A stretch of DNA of 64,000 bases from NCBI RefSeq assembly GCF_004118265.1, contig NZ_SDHW01000007.1, forward strand, positions 124,001-188,000, written 5' to 3'. The notes under the pieces were generated by a model. It had not been told where the DNA came from. It did no database searches and saw only the letters and a list, made by a program, of their open reading frames with translations. Source of the stretch: Lacibacter luteus (GTDB lineage Bacteria > Bacteroidota > Bacteroidia > Chitinophagales > Chitinophagaceae). This document shows, in pieces, positions 41,734 through 51,178 of the stretch; position 1 is the first letter of the stretch, and every line of letters begins with the position of its first letter. Both the position numbers and the translations under genes were made by a program.

Positions 41734-43038
41734 ATGATGTATTTAAGTTTTACAACTGCAGCAGTGTTGTCGCTGCATGCAATGGAGTTAGTGGTAATTA
41801 TAAGTGCTGCTATAACAGCCGGGTATTTGTTAAAATTATTCTGGGGTCAGCTACGTAAAGATAAATCGCTGAGCGAAGAAGAAGCAAGTGAAACAGCGGT
41901 TGAAGTATTGCAAAATAAATTCAGTGCAGAAATTTCAAGAAGGGAAGAAGCTGAAACAGTTTTACAGAACGAAATTAAAGCTGCAGAAAAAAGGCATATG
42001 GATCTGCAGGTGCAATACGCCAAAGCATTAACACATATCGAAGAGTTGAAACAGTTACCTGAAACTGAAGCAGTACCCGAACAGCAAATTGTATTGCATA
42101 ACCTTCAGGAAAAAATCATTCAGCAGGAACGTAATCTTCTGGAGGCAGAGCAAAAACTCCGCATGTCGGAACAACAACGCACTATAATTGATCAACAATA
42201 CCGGGAATTAATGACACAACACGAAAACGAGCAATCTGCAGAGGAAACTGAAAAACCAGCGATACATCAACTACATCAGCTTTTAGCTGAAAAGCAAGTG
42301 ACAAATGATCGTCTGACTGCTCAACTTGAAGAAGCACAGGAAGAAATTCAGCAGTTGCAACAGCAACTCATCAATTCTTCCGCAAGCGGTAATGAGCAGC
42401 ATTTGCAACAACAGATCATGCAGTTGAAAGAGCAACTGAAGGAGGCTGCACAAAGCCAGCATCTCAGTGAGGAGATGTTGCTGCAAAAAGCAGGGATTAC
42501 GGCCACAAGAATTCAGGCCTCGCAAGTGGCTGAAAAAGTTGAGCAGTTCAGAGATCATTTAACGGCTATTCTTAGAGACACGTACTCGTATGAACAACTG
42601 CTTGCAAGCAACGAACGCTTAAACGAAAGCATTGCTAGGCTGCAACAGGAAAAAAGAACGGCTGAAGATGAATTACAGCAATTGCAGCCCATGCTTGCAG
42701 AAAAAGAAAAGCTCGAAGAAGAAGTGAAGGCTGCTCAGGAAAGTATGCGCTTAAAAGAAGATGCATGGATGGAGCAAACAGGTTCTTGGCAATCGTCTGT
42801 AACTGTTTTGCAGGAGCAGGCTCAACAAAAAGAACAAGCTATAGAAGAGTTGCTTAAAACAAAACATCAACAGAAATTATTGATTGATGAGCTGCAACAC
42901 AAACTACAGGAACGTGAACGCCTCAGTAAAGAAATGTTGCTTGTTATGAAAGACATTGAAACAAGATTTGCCCATTTTCAAACTGCAACCGAAGGGCAGC
43001 CCGTAATAAATGGCAATGGCCATATGCAGTATCAATAA
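41734..43038 (+). CDS. Membrane-anchored long coiled-coil protein
   Basis: 434 residues. One N-terminal membrane span (about 14-36, MELVVIISAAITAGYLLKLF) precedes about 380 residues of near-continuous coiled coil rich in Gln, Glu and Leu with few helix breakers. No conserved enzyme motif is visible. Such proteins often act as envelope or cell-shape scaffolds, but no family can be named. It is followed after 20 bases by another unknown gene in the same direction. Confidence 0.65.
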   Translation: MMYLSFTTAAVLSLHAMELVVIISAAITAGYLLKLFWGQLRKDKSLSEEEASETAVEVLQNKFSAEISRREEAETVLQNEIKAAEKRHMDLQVQYAKALTHIEELKQLPETEAVPEQQIVLHNLQEKIIQQERNLLEAEQKLRMSEQQRTIIDQQYRELMTQHENEQSAEETEKPAIHQLHQLLAEKQVTNDRLTAQLEEAQEEIQQLQQQLINSSASGNEQHLQQQIMQLKEQLKEAAQSQHLSEEMLLQKAGITATRIQASQVAEKVEQFRDHLTAILRDTYSYEQLLASNERLNESIARLQQEKRTAEDELQQLQPMLAEKEKLEEEVKAAQESMRLKEDAWMEQTGSWQSSVTVLQEQAQQKEQAIEELLKTKHQQKLLIDELQHKLQERERLSKEMLLVMKDIETRFAHFQTATEGQPVINGNGHMQYQ

Positions 43039-43058
43039 AACACAACGTTCAATCATAT

Positions 43059-43517
43059 ATGTTACAATTCAATACCGCTGAAATTTCAATATTACTGCAA
43101 CAGAAGTTAAGTTTAACCAGTATTCATACAGCATCCCTGCCGGCAGTAAGCAGGGATGCTGTTTATGTGCAGCCTGCAGAACAGTTACAAACATTCAATT
43201 TTTTGTTTTACGAAACATCGCTCCGCTTCGATCAGTTGCATAACATGATGCTGATTTTTGAACCCGGCGAATTCTCCAATAAATACTGGATGCAGTTTCA
43301 GTTAGGCAGTCGCTATTATAGCAATATACTTGATGTGTGTATACCATTTACCAAACACGGGTTTGGTTTGCACTCCGTAAAACATTTATACCTGCAGGCA
43401 GCGAAATTTGAAAAATGGATGAGCGATATACACGGCATTGAATTTCTGCAACGCTCAACACCGGTAAAACGGATAAGCGAAAAGGTGAAAAGCCTGTTGC
43501 TCCTGCTGCCGGTATAA
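43059..43517 (+). CDS. Hypothetical protein
   Basis: 152 residues, soluble, with many aromatic residues in the middle (FNFLFYETSLRF, MQFQLGSRYYSN). No recognised family. It lies 20 bases after the coiled-coil gene and is likely co-transcribed; a possible partner of it. It converges on the chitinase gene 10 bases downstream. Confidence 0.5.
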   Translation: MLQFNTAEISILLQQKLSLTSIHTASLPAVSRDAVYVQPAEQLQTFNFLFYETSLRFDQLHNMMLIFEPGEFSNKYWMQFQLGSRYYSNILDVCIPFTKHGFGLHSVKHLYLQAAKFEKWMSDIHGIEFLQRSTPVKRISEKVKSLLLLLPV

Positions 43518-43527
43518 AGCGTTTTTC

Positions 43528-44622
43528 TTATTTGTTCTTTGCATCGGTTATTACCTGTAACAATCCGTTTGCAGGTTTGTCGAGCGACAGCTCCCAGAAC
43601 ATAATACCTCCCAGTTTTTTTTGTTGTACATAGTTCACTTTTGCAGCAACTGATACTTCATCATCAAAAGTGGCGAAGATCTTTGTGCGGTTGTTGTATG
43701 CATAAGGAGCTTGCGCAACAGGATCCCGGTAGTAAACAAAACCGCTGTCGCTATTTAAATGTTTTTTAAACTGGCTGAAGGAAACAAAATCTTTAAACGT
43801 TCCTGCCTGGTACAAACCGTTGTTGCTGTTGTTTACTCCTTGCCAGGTTCTTGCATAAAATGCTGCGCCGATAATGATTTTTTGCAGAGGCGCATTGATC
43901 GATTCAAAATAACGGATCACATTATCGGCCGATCGTTTTTGCGTGCCAGTAGAGTAAAGCGAAGTATGGTGACCTGTTACTTTACTATAGCCGCCAACAA
44001 AATCGTAGGTCATCATATTTACAAAATCAATGACAGGCATTACTTTTTTCCAATCAATAGACTCCTGTAAAAATTCATCAAAACCACCTGCTGCAAAGCT
44101 GATGATCTTTTCTTTGCCCAATGTTGTACGTAATAGTTGTACAAGTGAAGTGAAATTGTCTTTGTCTTCTTTTCTGTACGTATGGCCGGGGTAACCTTCA
44201 ATGGCCGGGTATTCCCAATCAAGATCAATACCATCGGCTTTAAAAAACTGCAGCAACTCTTTTACAGATGCAGCAAATTCTTTTCTGCCTGCAGCTGTAG
44301 AAAAAACATCGGAGCAGGGTGCACAACCGCTCCATCCTCCAAGCGATAATAATACTTTCAGTTTCGCATTTCTTTTTTTCAAGGCTACCAGCTTATGAAT
44401 TGTTGCAGTATCTCTTGCGCTGCCAATGTGTAAGCGATTGCCTTTTAAATGGCCGAATGAAAAAATGATTTGTGTTAGCTGCTCTGCTTTGAATTTGTCG
44501 ATGGCTTCGCTGCCGCCTGCATAGTAGGCGATAACTTCCATACTTTTTGCTGTTTGTTTTTGAGCAGAACAAATGCTTACAGTTAAAACAAAAAGAAGAA
44601 TGCTGAATACTTGTTTTTTCAT
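43528..44622 (-). CDS. Glycoside hydrolase family 18 chitinase-like enzyme
   Basis: 364 residues from the ATG at 44622 with signal peptide MKKQVFSILLFVLTVSICSA; the longer frame starts inside xerD. The GH18 catalytic motif DGIDLDWEYP (DxxDxDxE) lies at about 120-129, after LSLGGWSGCA (SxGG motif, 90-99). The YYAGG start and the final GGIMFWELSLD also fit. It hydrolyses beta-1,4-N-acetylglucosamine polymers or related endoglycosidase substrates. No T9SS sorting domain or lipobox is evident, so it is expected in the periplasm. It lies 22 bases after xerD. Confidence 0.92.
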   Translation of the reverse strand: MKKQVFSILLFVLTVSICSAQKQTAKSMEVIAYYAGGSEAIDKFKAEQLTQIIFSFGHLKGNRLHIGSARDTATIHKLVALKKRNAKLKVLLSLGGWSGCAPCSDVFSTAAGRKEFAASVKELLQFFKADGIDLDWEYPAIEGYPGHTYRKEDKDNFTSLVQLLRTTLGKEKIISFAAGGFDEFLQESIDWKKVMPVIDFVNMMTYDFVGGYSKVTGHHTSLYSTGTQKRSADNVIRYFESINAPLQKIIIGAAFYARTWQGVNNSNNGLYQAGTFKDFVSFSQFKKHLNSDSGFVYYRDPVAQAPYAYNNRTKIFATFDDEVSVAAKVNYVQQKKLGGIMFWELSLDKPANGLLQVITDAKNK

Positions 44623-44644
44623 GCTGTTGTTTCGGTTAAAGTGA

Positions 44645-45553
44645 TCAGGCTTTTTTACCAAAGCCGGGGTGATATTGTTCCAATGTTTTCCGCAAAAACT
44701 CACGGTCGAGGTGCGTATAAATTTCTGTAGTTGTAATGCTTTCATGCCCCAGCATTTCCTGTACGGCACGCAAATCGGCTCCGCCTTCTACCAAATGGGT
44801 AGCAAAGGAATGACGGAAGGTGTGCGGCGAAATATTTTTTTCAATACCTGCTTTTTTTGCCAGCTCTTTAATAATAAGAAAGATCATTACTCTTGTTAAT
44901 TCATCGCCACGCCTGTTCAAAAAAACAATATCATCTTTCCCTTTTTTTGGCTGCACATGCACTCGGATATCTTTTACATAAATAGTGATGTATTTAACAG
45001 CGCTGCTGCCGATCGGCACTAAACGTTCTTTATCGCCTTTGCCAATTACACGTATAAAGCCAACATCAAGATAAAGGTTCGACAGTTTCAGATTCACTAC
45101 TTCGCTTACACGCAAACCACAGCTGTACATTGTTTCAAGTATGGCTTTGTTGCGGCCGCCTTCGGGTTTACTTAAGTCGATCTGGTTAATGATGGTTTCA
45201 ATTTCTTCATAACTCAATGTGTCGGGTAATGTACGTTTGAGCTTTGGTGCTTCAAGCAATGCTGTGGGATCGGTACTGCTTATCTGCTCCAGCAAACAGT
45301 ATTTATAAAACTGCCGTAAGCCCGAAATAATTCTTGCCTGGCTTCCTGCACTCATACCCAGCTCAGCGATCCATTTTACAAACTGTTGCAGATCTTTTAA
45401 CACCAACTCCGAAGGATTTCTAAGATCGTTGCTGCTTTGCAGGTATTGCGTAAGCATTTCAACATCGTGCAGGTAAGCTTCCACCGAGTTATCGCTCAGC
45501 GAACGTTCCAGTTGCAGGTAAGCTTTAAATCCTTTTTTATACGGGTCCCACAT
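44645..45553 (-). CDS. xerD: Tyrosine recombinase XerD
   Basis: 302 residues from MWDPYKKGFKAYL at 45553; an extension to 45664 has no homology. The SAM-like N-terminal DNA-binding domain (1-100) and catalytic domain contain YSCGLRVSEV (first Arg), HTFRHSFATHL (His-Arg), and GHESITTTEIYTH (His and nucleophile Tyr), in order. It resolves chromosome dimers at dif. Nothing suggests it is an integron or phage integrase. Confidence 0.95.
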   Translation of the reverse strand: MWDPYKKGFKAYLQLERSLSDNSVEAYLHDVEMLTQYLQSSNDLRNPSELVLKDLQQFVKWIAELGMSAGSQARIISGLRQFYKYCLLEQISSTDPTALLEAPKLKRTLPDTLSYEEIETIINQIDLSKPEGGRNKAILETMYSCGLRVSEVVNLKLSNLYLDVGFIRVIGKGDKERLVPIGSSAVKYITIYVKDIRVHVQPKKGKDDIVFLNRRGDELTRVMIFLIIKELAKKAGIEKNISPHTFRHSFATHLVEGGADLRAVQEMLGHESITTTEIYTHLDREFLRKTLEQYHPGFGKKA

Positions 45554-45582
45554 GAAGTAGCAGTAATTGAAGTTTGGAAGAT

Positions 45583-45666
45583 AAGAAGGAAGAAGGAACA
45601 AGGTACAAGGAACAGGGAAGAAAATCCAATATCCAGTATACAAGACAGAAGAAAGAAAATTCAATC
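45583..45666. repeat. Heptamer array, AAGAAGG type
   Basis: About twelve 7-base units in phase (AAGAAGG, AACAAGG, TACAAGG, TCCAGTA and relatives), mostly with A at unit position 4. It fills the spacer in front of xerD. Confidence 0.7.
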
Positions 45667-45682
45667 CCGATAGCTATCGGGA
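45665..45682. repeat. Perfect 18-bp palindrome TCCCGATAGCTATCGGGA
   Basis: A perfect self-complementary site with the same 14-base core as that at 53366-53383. It abuts the end of the heptamer array. Confidence 0.9.
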
Positions 45683-45724
45683 CAAGAACCAATTTACAAG
45701 AAGCAAATACTAGGAACATGCAAT

Positions 45725-45774
45725 CTTTAACCCCGTAACTCATAACCTTTAACTTATAACTTTCTACCTGCAAC
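45725..45774. repeat. Heptamer array, nnnTAAC type
   Basis: Five in-phase units (for example TCATAAC, CTTTAAC, TTATAAC) plus one offset by a base. The part CCCGTAACTCATAAC is the reverse complement of the end of the array at 9483-9531. Confidence 0.7.
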
Positions 45775-45779
45775 AACAA

Positions 45780-45814
45780 TTCATCTCTCATTATTCATCA
45801 CTCATCATTATATT
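45780..45814. repeat. Heptamer array, nTCATnn type
   Basis: Four to five units (TTCATCT, CTCATTA, TTCATCA, CTCATCA), the reverse-complement sense of the ATGAGTA type. Confidence 0.75.
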
Positions 45815-45838
45815 CGCTGCTTAATAAGCAATACCGGT

Positions 45839-46354
45839 ATGCAATCATCAAAACCCATGCATCTGCCTTTCTTTAAACGTTTAATGCAACAGAACCGTCG
45901 TCGTTTCCGTTATTTTCTTACCCGTTTGGAAACAGTGAAACCAAAAGGAATGGACAAACTGGCGAAGGAAATGGATAAAGAAGTATGGGCTGAAACTGAT
46001 TGTCTTGCCTGTGCCAACTGTTGCAAAACCATGACGCCTACATTTACCAAGCAGGATATTAAACGCATCTCTGCACACTTTAATCAAACGCCTGAAGAGT
46101 TTAGTGAAAAGTGGTTGTACAAAGAACGCAGTACCGGCGATATGATGAATAAGAAACAGCCTTGCCAGTTTCTGAATTTGAAGGACAACAAATGCTCTAT
46201 TTACGAAATACGTCCGGTTGATTGTGCAACCTTCCCGCATCATACCAAAAAGAATTTTACCGATTGGGTACATGTGTACAAACAAAACGTAGAATACTGC
46301 CCGGCTACATATAAACTGGTAGAAAAGATGATGGAGAAAGTAGGGAAGATCTGA
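45839..46354 (+). CDS. YkgJ-like zinc/iron-chelating Cys-cluster protein
   Basis: 171 residues. The Cys cluster DCLACANCCKT (about 58-68) and later CQFL, CSIYEIRPVDCATFP complete the CxxCxxCC...C...C pattern of the YkgJ family, presumed to bind Fe-S or zinc. Function unknown; the fold is cytoplasmic. The start at 45839 is the first ATG; another lies at 45857. Preceded by heptamer arrays. Confidence 0.85.
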   Translation: MQSSKPMHLPFFKRLMQQNRRRFRYFLTRLETVKPKGMDKLAKEMDKEVWAETDCLACANCCKTMTPTFTKQDIKRISAHFNQTPEEFSEKWLYKERSTGDMMNKKQPCQFLNLKDNKCSIYEIRPVDCATFPHHTKKNFTDWVHVYKQNVEYCPATYKLVEKMMEKVGKI

Positions 46355-46360
46355 GAAGAA

Positions 46361-46395
46361 TAGTTTTTAGTTTATGGTTTGTAGTTTATAGTTGC
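46361..46395. repeat. Heptamer array, TAGTTTA type
   Basis: Five units (TAGTTTT, TAGTTTA, TGGTTTG, TAGTTTA, TAGTTGC) 7 bases after the YkgJ-like gene. Confidence 0.8.
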
Positions 46396-46441
46396 CTTGA
46401 TCAGCAGAGGTTGATTTCATTCAGCTTAAAAGCACAATCAA

Positions 46442-46954
46442 TTATTTTTTCTTCTGCAGGCAAAACATTTTCAGGATTTCTCCTTCCTGAATAATAGTGC
46501 CACTTTCAACAAATCCAGCCTTCAGCAATACTTTTTGCGACGCAATATGTTGCGGTAATGTAATGGCCATAATAATTTCACGTTGTATTGCACGGAAGGT
46601 ATAATCGATAGATGCTGCAACCAGCTCTGTTGCAAAACCTTTGCCCCAAGCCTTTTGCAGAAAGCCATAACCCAGATGATAGTTAACGGTATCTTCCAAC
46701 GGCAATAATGAAAACGAACCAATATGTTCACCGCTTACTTTTTCAATAACTGCAAAGCGGCCAATACCGGGATGTTCTTTGTAGAACTTGAGATTTTCGA
46801 TTAAAAATGCATCACTCTCTTCTCTTGTTTTTGGCTTTCTGATAAAACGCATCACTTCTTCATCGCCATGAAAACGAAAAAAAATATCGCCGTCGGCATT
46901 GCTGTAAGGTTTTACCAATAAACGTTCTGATTGGAAGAGGATCATAGCTTTCAT
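46442..46954 (-). CDS. GNAT family N-acetyltransferase
   Basis: 170 residues of the RimJ/RimL-like branch. The acetyl-CoA motif is weak but visible in the KAWGKGFATELVAASIDYTF block (about 97-116), after IGSFSLLPLEDTVNYHLGYG. It may acetylate ribosomal proteins, small amines or antibiotics. An inner ATG three codons on is equally acceptable as start. It lies between the dispersed hairpin repeats and a 52-base gap before the YkgJ-side spacer. Confidence 0.85.
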   Translation of the reverse strand: MKAMILFQSERLLVKPYSNADGDIFFRFHGDEEVMRFIRKPKTREESDAFLIENLKFYKEHPGIGRFAVIEKVSGEHIGSFSLLPLEDTVNYHLGYGFLQKAWGKGFATELVAASIDYTFRAIQREIIMAITLPQHIASQKVLLKAGFVESGTIIQEGEILKMFCLQKKK

Positions 46955-46955
46955 T

Positions 46956-47040
46956 CGTCAGGACGGCGTAAGCCGTCAGACGTTTAGTTAAAAATTGCAG
47001 CGATTGATTTTGGTCTGACGGCCGATGGCCGTACCGACCA
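46956..47040. repeat. Two GTCAGACGNC-family hairpins, copies C and D
   Basis: CGTC-AG-GACGGC-GTAA-GCCGTC-A-GACG at 46956-46982, and an inverted relative TGGTC-TG-ACGGCC-GAT-GGCCGT-AC-CGACCA at 47011-47040. They fill the gap between the GNAT and RF3 genes. Confidence 0.85.
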
Positions 47041-47044
47041 GCGT

Positions 47045-48631
47045 TTACTTATGAATCTCACTTGTAAAATGAAACTCAATATCCGGATTGTTCTGACGTT
47101 CGGTATTGAGGAACCATTCGCTTTGTGCGAGGTACACTAAATGCCCGTCTTTATCTGCTGCAATATTGTTTGTTTTAAAACGTGTAAACTCATCCAGCTT
47201 TTTTTGATCCTCACTGGTTATCCAGCAGGCTTTGTAATAAGGCATTGAGCGGAACTCTGCACTGGCGCCGTATTCCTGCAACAAACGGTATTGAATAACT
47301 TCAAACTGGAGTTCGCCCACACAACCGATAATTTTTTTGTTACCGCCAAACTGGGTAAACAATTGCGCCACACCTTCATCGGTTAGCTGCAGCAAACCTT
47401 TTTCCAGCTGTTTGGTCTTCATCGGGTCTTTGTTCACCACTTCCTTAAACAATTCAGGAGAGAACGATGGGATACCTGTGAAATAAAAATCTTCGCCTTC
47501 GGTTATGGTATCACCGATTTTAAAGTTACCCGTATCGAACAAACCAACTACATCACCCGGGAAAGCTTCTTCAATCACATCTTTCTGGCGGGCCATAAAC
47601 GAGTAGGGGTTACTAAAACGTACATCCTTATCTAAACGCACATGATGATAGTACTTATTCCGTTCAAACCTTCCGCTGCAAACACGTAAAAAAGCAATAC
47701 GGTCTCTGTGTTTAGGATCGAGGTTAGCGTGAATTTTAAATACAAATCCGCTGAATTTATCTTCCTGCACATCGAGGTGACGGATTGATGTTTCCCTGCT
47801 TTGCGGCAAAGGAGCAATGCGGATAAATGTATCGAGCATTTCTTTTACACCAAAGTTGTTAACGGCACTGCCGAAAAATACAGGTGCAATTTTCCCTTTG
47901 AGGTATTGCTCAACATCCAGATCACCATAAACACCATCTACCAGTTCTACATCATCACGCAATGTGTTTGCATCAGCTTCACCTACTTTTTCATCGAGTA
48001 TGTTGTTCGAAAGATCTTTGATCTCAACTACATCTTCATCACTTGCTTTTGTATTGGCCGTAAACAGTACGAGTGATTTTTTATCTAAATCGTAAACACC
48101 TTTAAAATCTTTACCGCTGTTAATGGGCCATGTCATCGGGTGGAGGTGAAGGCTGAGCTCTTTTTCCACTTCTTCCAAAAGGTCGAAACGGTTCTTGCCA
48201 TCACGGTCCATTTTGTTGATGAAAACAATTACCGGTGTATCACGCATGCGGCAGACTTCCATTAAACGGCGTGTCTGATCTTCCACACCGTTCACACTGT
48301 CGATAACAAGGATAACACTATCCACAGCAGTTAATGTGCGGTAGGTATCTTCAGCAAAATCTTTGTGACCGGGAGTATCGAGCAGGTTGATCAATGTGCC
48401 GTTGTATTCAAACGTCATTACCGAAGTGGCAACCGAGATGCCACGCTGCCGTTCAATTTCCATGAAATCGCTGGTTGCGTGCTTTTTGATCTTGTTGCTT
48501 TTTACGGCACCTGCTACCTGGATGGCGCCACCAAACAAGAGCAACTTTTCGGTAAGCGTTGTTTTACCCGCATCGGGGTGCGAGATGATGGCGAATGTGC
48601 GTCGGCGATTGATTTCGTTTGTAAACTTCAT
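47045..48631 (-). CDS. prfC: Peptide chain release factor 3
   Basis: 528 residues, full length. GTPase motifs: [20 protein letters not shown] (G1, 18-37), [14 protein letters not shown] (G2), DTPGHKDF (G3) and NKMDRDGKN (G4). RF3 removes RF1/RF2 from the ribosome after peptide release. Domains II and III follow in usual order. It is a single-gene unit with a heptamer array in its leader and an exact -7 box. Confidence 0.97.
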   Translation of the reverse strand: MKFTNEINRRRTFAIISHPDAGKTTLTEKLLLFGGAIQVAGAVKSNKIKKHATSDFMEIERQRGISVATSVMTFEYNGTLINLLDTPGHKDFAEDTYRTLTAVDSVILVIDSVNGVEDQTRRLMEVCRMRDTPVIVFINKMDRDGKNRFDLLEEVEKELSLHLHPMTWPINSGKDFKGVYDLDKKSLVLFTANTKASDEDVVEIKDLSNNILDEKVGEADANTLRDDVELVDGVYGDLDVEQYLKGKIAPVFFGSAVNNFGVKEMLDTFIRIAPLPQSRETSIRHLDVQEDKFSGFVFKIHANLDPKHRDRIAFLRVCSGRFERNKYYHHVRLDKDVRFSNPYSFMARQKDVIEEAFPGDVVGLFDTGNFKIGDTITEGEDFYFTGIPSFSPELFKEVVNKDPMKTKQLEKGLLQLTDEGVAQLFTQFGGNKKIIGCVGELQFEVIQYRLLQEYGASAEFRSMPYYKACWITSEDQKKLDEFTRFKTNNIAADKDGHLVYLAQSEWFLNTERQNNPDIEFHFTSEIHK

Positions 48632-48636
48632 GATTT

Positions 48637-48664
48637 AGTTCATTGTTCATGGTTGATGGTTCAT
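48637..48664. repeat. Heptamer array, GGTTCAT type
   Basis: Four units (AGTTCAT, TGTTCAT, GGTTGAT, GGTTCAT) within the prfC leader, six bases before the prfC start. Confidence 0.75.
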
Positions 48665-48717
48665 AGCAGCAGCAGCCATGAACGATGATCTATCAACTAT
48701 GCGCTTTTTCAAGCCCG

Positions 48718-48725
48718 CAAAGGTA
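48718..48725 (-). promoter_or_regulatory. -7 box of prfC
   Basis: TACCTTTG on the minus strand, an exact consensus match about 87 bases before the start codon; the heptamer array lies in the transcribed leader. Confidence 0.6.
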
Positions 48726-48792
48726 AGCCGCCGAAGCCTTCCATTTGTAATATTTTTCAACGTACTTAGCCAATATCTTTTAAATTTGAGGC

Positions 48793-50040
48793 ATGCGTAA
48801 AACCTTCGAAATCTTCTGGAACAGCCTGTTGTTTGCCACACAGGAATTGCGGAAAAATAAGCTCCGTACTTTTTTGAGTTTGTTGGGGATTACGTTTGGC
48901 ATTTTTTGCATCATCAGCGTAATGGCAACGGTGGGCAGCCTCGAGAGCAGCATTAAAAGCGAATTTAAATCGTTTGGCAACAATACGGTTTATGTTCAGA
49001 AATGGCCCTGGGGCGGCGGTGGCGAATACCCTTGGTGGAAATATGTAAGCCGGCCTAATACAAAGTTCAAAGAAATGCCTCCTGTTAAGCAACGGATGTC
49101 GCTGGCCGCTAATGTAGCATACACCTATTTTAATGCTTCTACTATTGATTATAAAGATGTATCGCTTTCTACTGTAAACTGGTATGGTGTAACAGAAGAG
49201 TTTAACGAAATACAGCCGGTTGAAATGGGCTCGGGCCGCTACCTTTCTAACAACGAATTTGCTTATGGCACAGCCAGTGTTGTTATGGGTTATAATGTTG
49301 CTGAAAAATTATTTGAGAAAGCTGAATATGCTGTTGGTAAAACAGTAGACATTAAAGGACGTAAAGTGAATGTGGTGGGTGTAATTAAAAAGCAGGGACA
49401 AAACCTGTTAGGCGGTTGGGATTTTGATAACGTAATTATTATTCCTTACCGTTTTGCCAGTCAGATTGGTAATGAAGCAAGAAGCGATGGATTTATGTTG
49501 GTGAAGGGAAGGGAAAATGTACCTGTGGAAGATATGAAAAACGAATTGCGTGGTGTAATGCGCAGTGTACGTAAGCTTAACCCTAAACAGGAAGATAATT
49601 TTGCATTGAATGATGTTAGCACAGGTGCAACACAGATCACTTCCATTTTTACAGGTATGACCATCGGTGGTATCTGCATTACCATTCTTTCGTTTATTGT
49701 AGGCATTTTTGGTGTTGCCAACATTATGTTTGTAACTGTTCGTGAACGTACAAGCATCATCGGTTTAAAGAAAGCCATTGGTGCGAAACGCAGAACTATA
49801 CTTGCCGAATTTTTAATGGAAAGTGCATTTCTCTGTATACTTGGCGGTATTATTGGTTTAGTGATGGTGTTTGGGTTAACGTTCATTTTATCTGCAGCAT
49901 TTAAGTTCAAAGTATTTATTTCAATAGGTCTCTTTCTCGGCGCAGTAATGGTTTGTATACTTACCGGAATTCTCGCAGGTATTATTCCGGCTTTTATTGC
50001 GGCAAAAATGGATCCTGTAGTAGCGATACGAAGCAAATAA
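48793..50040 (+). CDS. MacB/FtsX-type ABC transporter permease
   Basis: 415 residues: one N-terminal membrane span after KLRTFLSLLGITFGIFCIIS (28-47), a periplasmic MacB core domain (about 60-270) and three C-terminal spans of the FtsX fold with VRERTSIIGLKKAIGAKRRT (about 315-334). Such permeases use ATP hydrolysis by a partner to act on lipoproteins, peptides or toxins in the periplasm. No ATPase gene adjoins it, so the partner is encoded elsewhere. Confidence 0.9.
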   Translation: MRKTFEIFWNSLLFATQELRKNKLRTFLSLLGITFGIFCIISVMATVGSLESSIKSEFKSFGNNTVYVQKWPWGGGGEYPWWKYVSRPNTKFKEMPPVKQRMSLAANVAYTYFNASTIDYKDVSLSTVNWYGVTEEFNEIQPVEMGSGRYLSNNEFAYGTASVVMGYNVAEKLFEKAEYAVGKTVDIKGRKVNVVGVIKKQGQNLLGGWDFDNVIIIPYRFASQIGNEARSDGFMLVKGRENVPVEDMKNELRGVMRSVRKLNPKQEDNFALNDVSTGATQITSIFTGMTIGGICITILSFIVGIFGVANIMFVTVRERTSIIGLKKAIGAKRRTILAEFLMESAFLCILGGIIGLVMVFGLTFILSAAFKFKVFISIGLFLGAVMVCILTGILAGIIPAFIAAKMDPVVAIRSK

Positions 50041-50041
50041 T

Positions 50042-50125
50042 ATGAGTGATGAGTAATGAATGATGAATCGGCAGGTTGCTGTATTTTTACATTTCTCATT
50101 TTTCATTTTTAATTTTTAATTTCCG
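50042..50125. repeat. Two heptamer arrays, ATGAGTA type and ATTTTTA type
   Basis: Four units (ATGAGTG, ATGAGTA, ATGAATG, ATGAATC) at 50042-50069, and five units (ATTTCTC, ATTTTTC, ATTTTTA twice, ATTTCCG) at 50091-50125, the last ending two bases before the tsaD start. Confidence 0.8.
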
Positions 50126-50127
50126 TT

Positions 50128-51168
50128 TTGATCACCATTCTCGCCATCGAATCTTCCTGCGACGAAACTTCAGCATCCGTTTGTCGTAACGGTGTTATTC
50201 TTTCTAATGTAATTGCAACACAGGCTGTACATGAACAGTTTGGTGGGGTTGTACCAGAGTTGGCAAGCCGTGCACACATGGAGAATATTGTACCCGTGGT
50301 TGACAAAGCGTTAAAAGAAGCAGGCGTGGAAATGAATGAGCTGAGTGCAATTGCGTTTACGCAGGCTCCCGGTTTAATCGGTTCGTTACTCGTGGGCGTA
50401 CAGTTTGCAAAATCGTTGGCACTGGCGTTGAATATACCGCTGATAGCTGTGCATCATATGCAGGCGCATGTACTGGCCAATTTAATTCCGCAAGAAAAAC
50501 CTTCGTTCCCTTTTTTGTGTTTAACAGTTAGTGGCGGACATACGCAAATTGTATTGTGCGAAACGGCTACACAAATGAAAGTACTTGGCGAAACCATTGA
50601 CGATGCGGCTGGTGAAGCGTTTGATAAAACAGCAAAGTTGTTGGGGCTTCCGTATCCCGGAGGTCCGCTGATTGATAAGTATGCACAGCTGGGTAATGCT
50701 GATCGGTTTAAATTTCCCGAGCCACAGATACCCGAACTCAACTTTAGTTTTAGCGGATTAAAAACATCCATTCTTTATTTTTTACGCAATGCAGGAACGA
50801 GTCTTGTGTACAAAGAAGAGTTCCTTGCAAGCGAAGAAGAACAGCAAAAATTTATTGCAGAGAACCTCAATGATATTTGTGCATCTGTTCAACAACGCAT
50901 CGTTTCTATTTTGCTCAACAAGTTAAAAAAAGCAGTGAAGCAAACAGGTGTGCAACAAATTTGTCTGGCTGGCGGTGTAAGTGCCAATAGTGGTTTGCGA
51001 AAAGCTTTTGCTGAGCTGGGCGAGAAGCACCATTGGAAAACATTTATTCCTTCGTTTGAATATTGTACCGATAATGCCGGCATGATTGCTATTACTGCTT
51101 ATCATAAATATCTTGCCGGCGATTTTGTATCACTTGCAGTGCAGCCAAGTGCAAGGGCTGAATGGTAA
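50128..51168 (+). CDS. tsaD: tRNA N6-adenosine threonylcarbamoyltransferase TsaD
   Basis: 346 residues. The start is a TTG at 50128 (reading ILAIESSCDETSASV directly after it), since no ATG exists before this conserved block. Iron-ligand histidines are in HHMQAHV (about 111-117), and SGGHTQIVLCE and AGGVSANSGLR complete the ASKHA-type kinase/transferase motifs. It transfers threonylcarbamoyl to A37 of ANN-reading tRNAs with TsaB/TsaE. Its untranslated leader is made of heptamer arrays. Confidence 0.95.
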   Translation: MITILAIESSCDETSASVCRNGVILSNVIATQAVHEQFGGVVPELASRAHMENIVPVVDKALKEAGVEMNELSAIAFTQAPGLIGSLLVGVQFAKSLALALNIPLIAVHHMQAHVLANLIPQEKPSFPFLCLTVSGGHTQIVLCETATQMKVLGETIDDAAGEAFDKTAKLLGLPYPGGPLIDKYAQLGNADRFKFPEPQIPELNFSFSGLKTSILYFLRNAGTSLVYKEEFLASEEEQQKFIAENLNDICASVQQRIVSILLNKLKKAVKQTGVQQICLAGGVSANSGLRKAFAELGEKHHWKTFIPSFEYCTDNAGMIAITAYHKYLAGDFVSLAVQPSARAEW

Positions 51169-51178
51169 AGAAGAAGCC

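Noticed and set aside
44645-45553. XerD considered as integrase for the cassette-like island
   Set aside because: It is 40 kb away in a housekeeping context, has the length and motifs of chromosomal XerD and lacks the extra integron-integrase patch.
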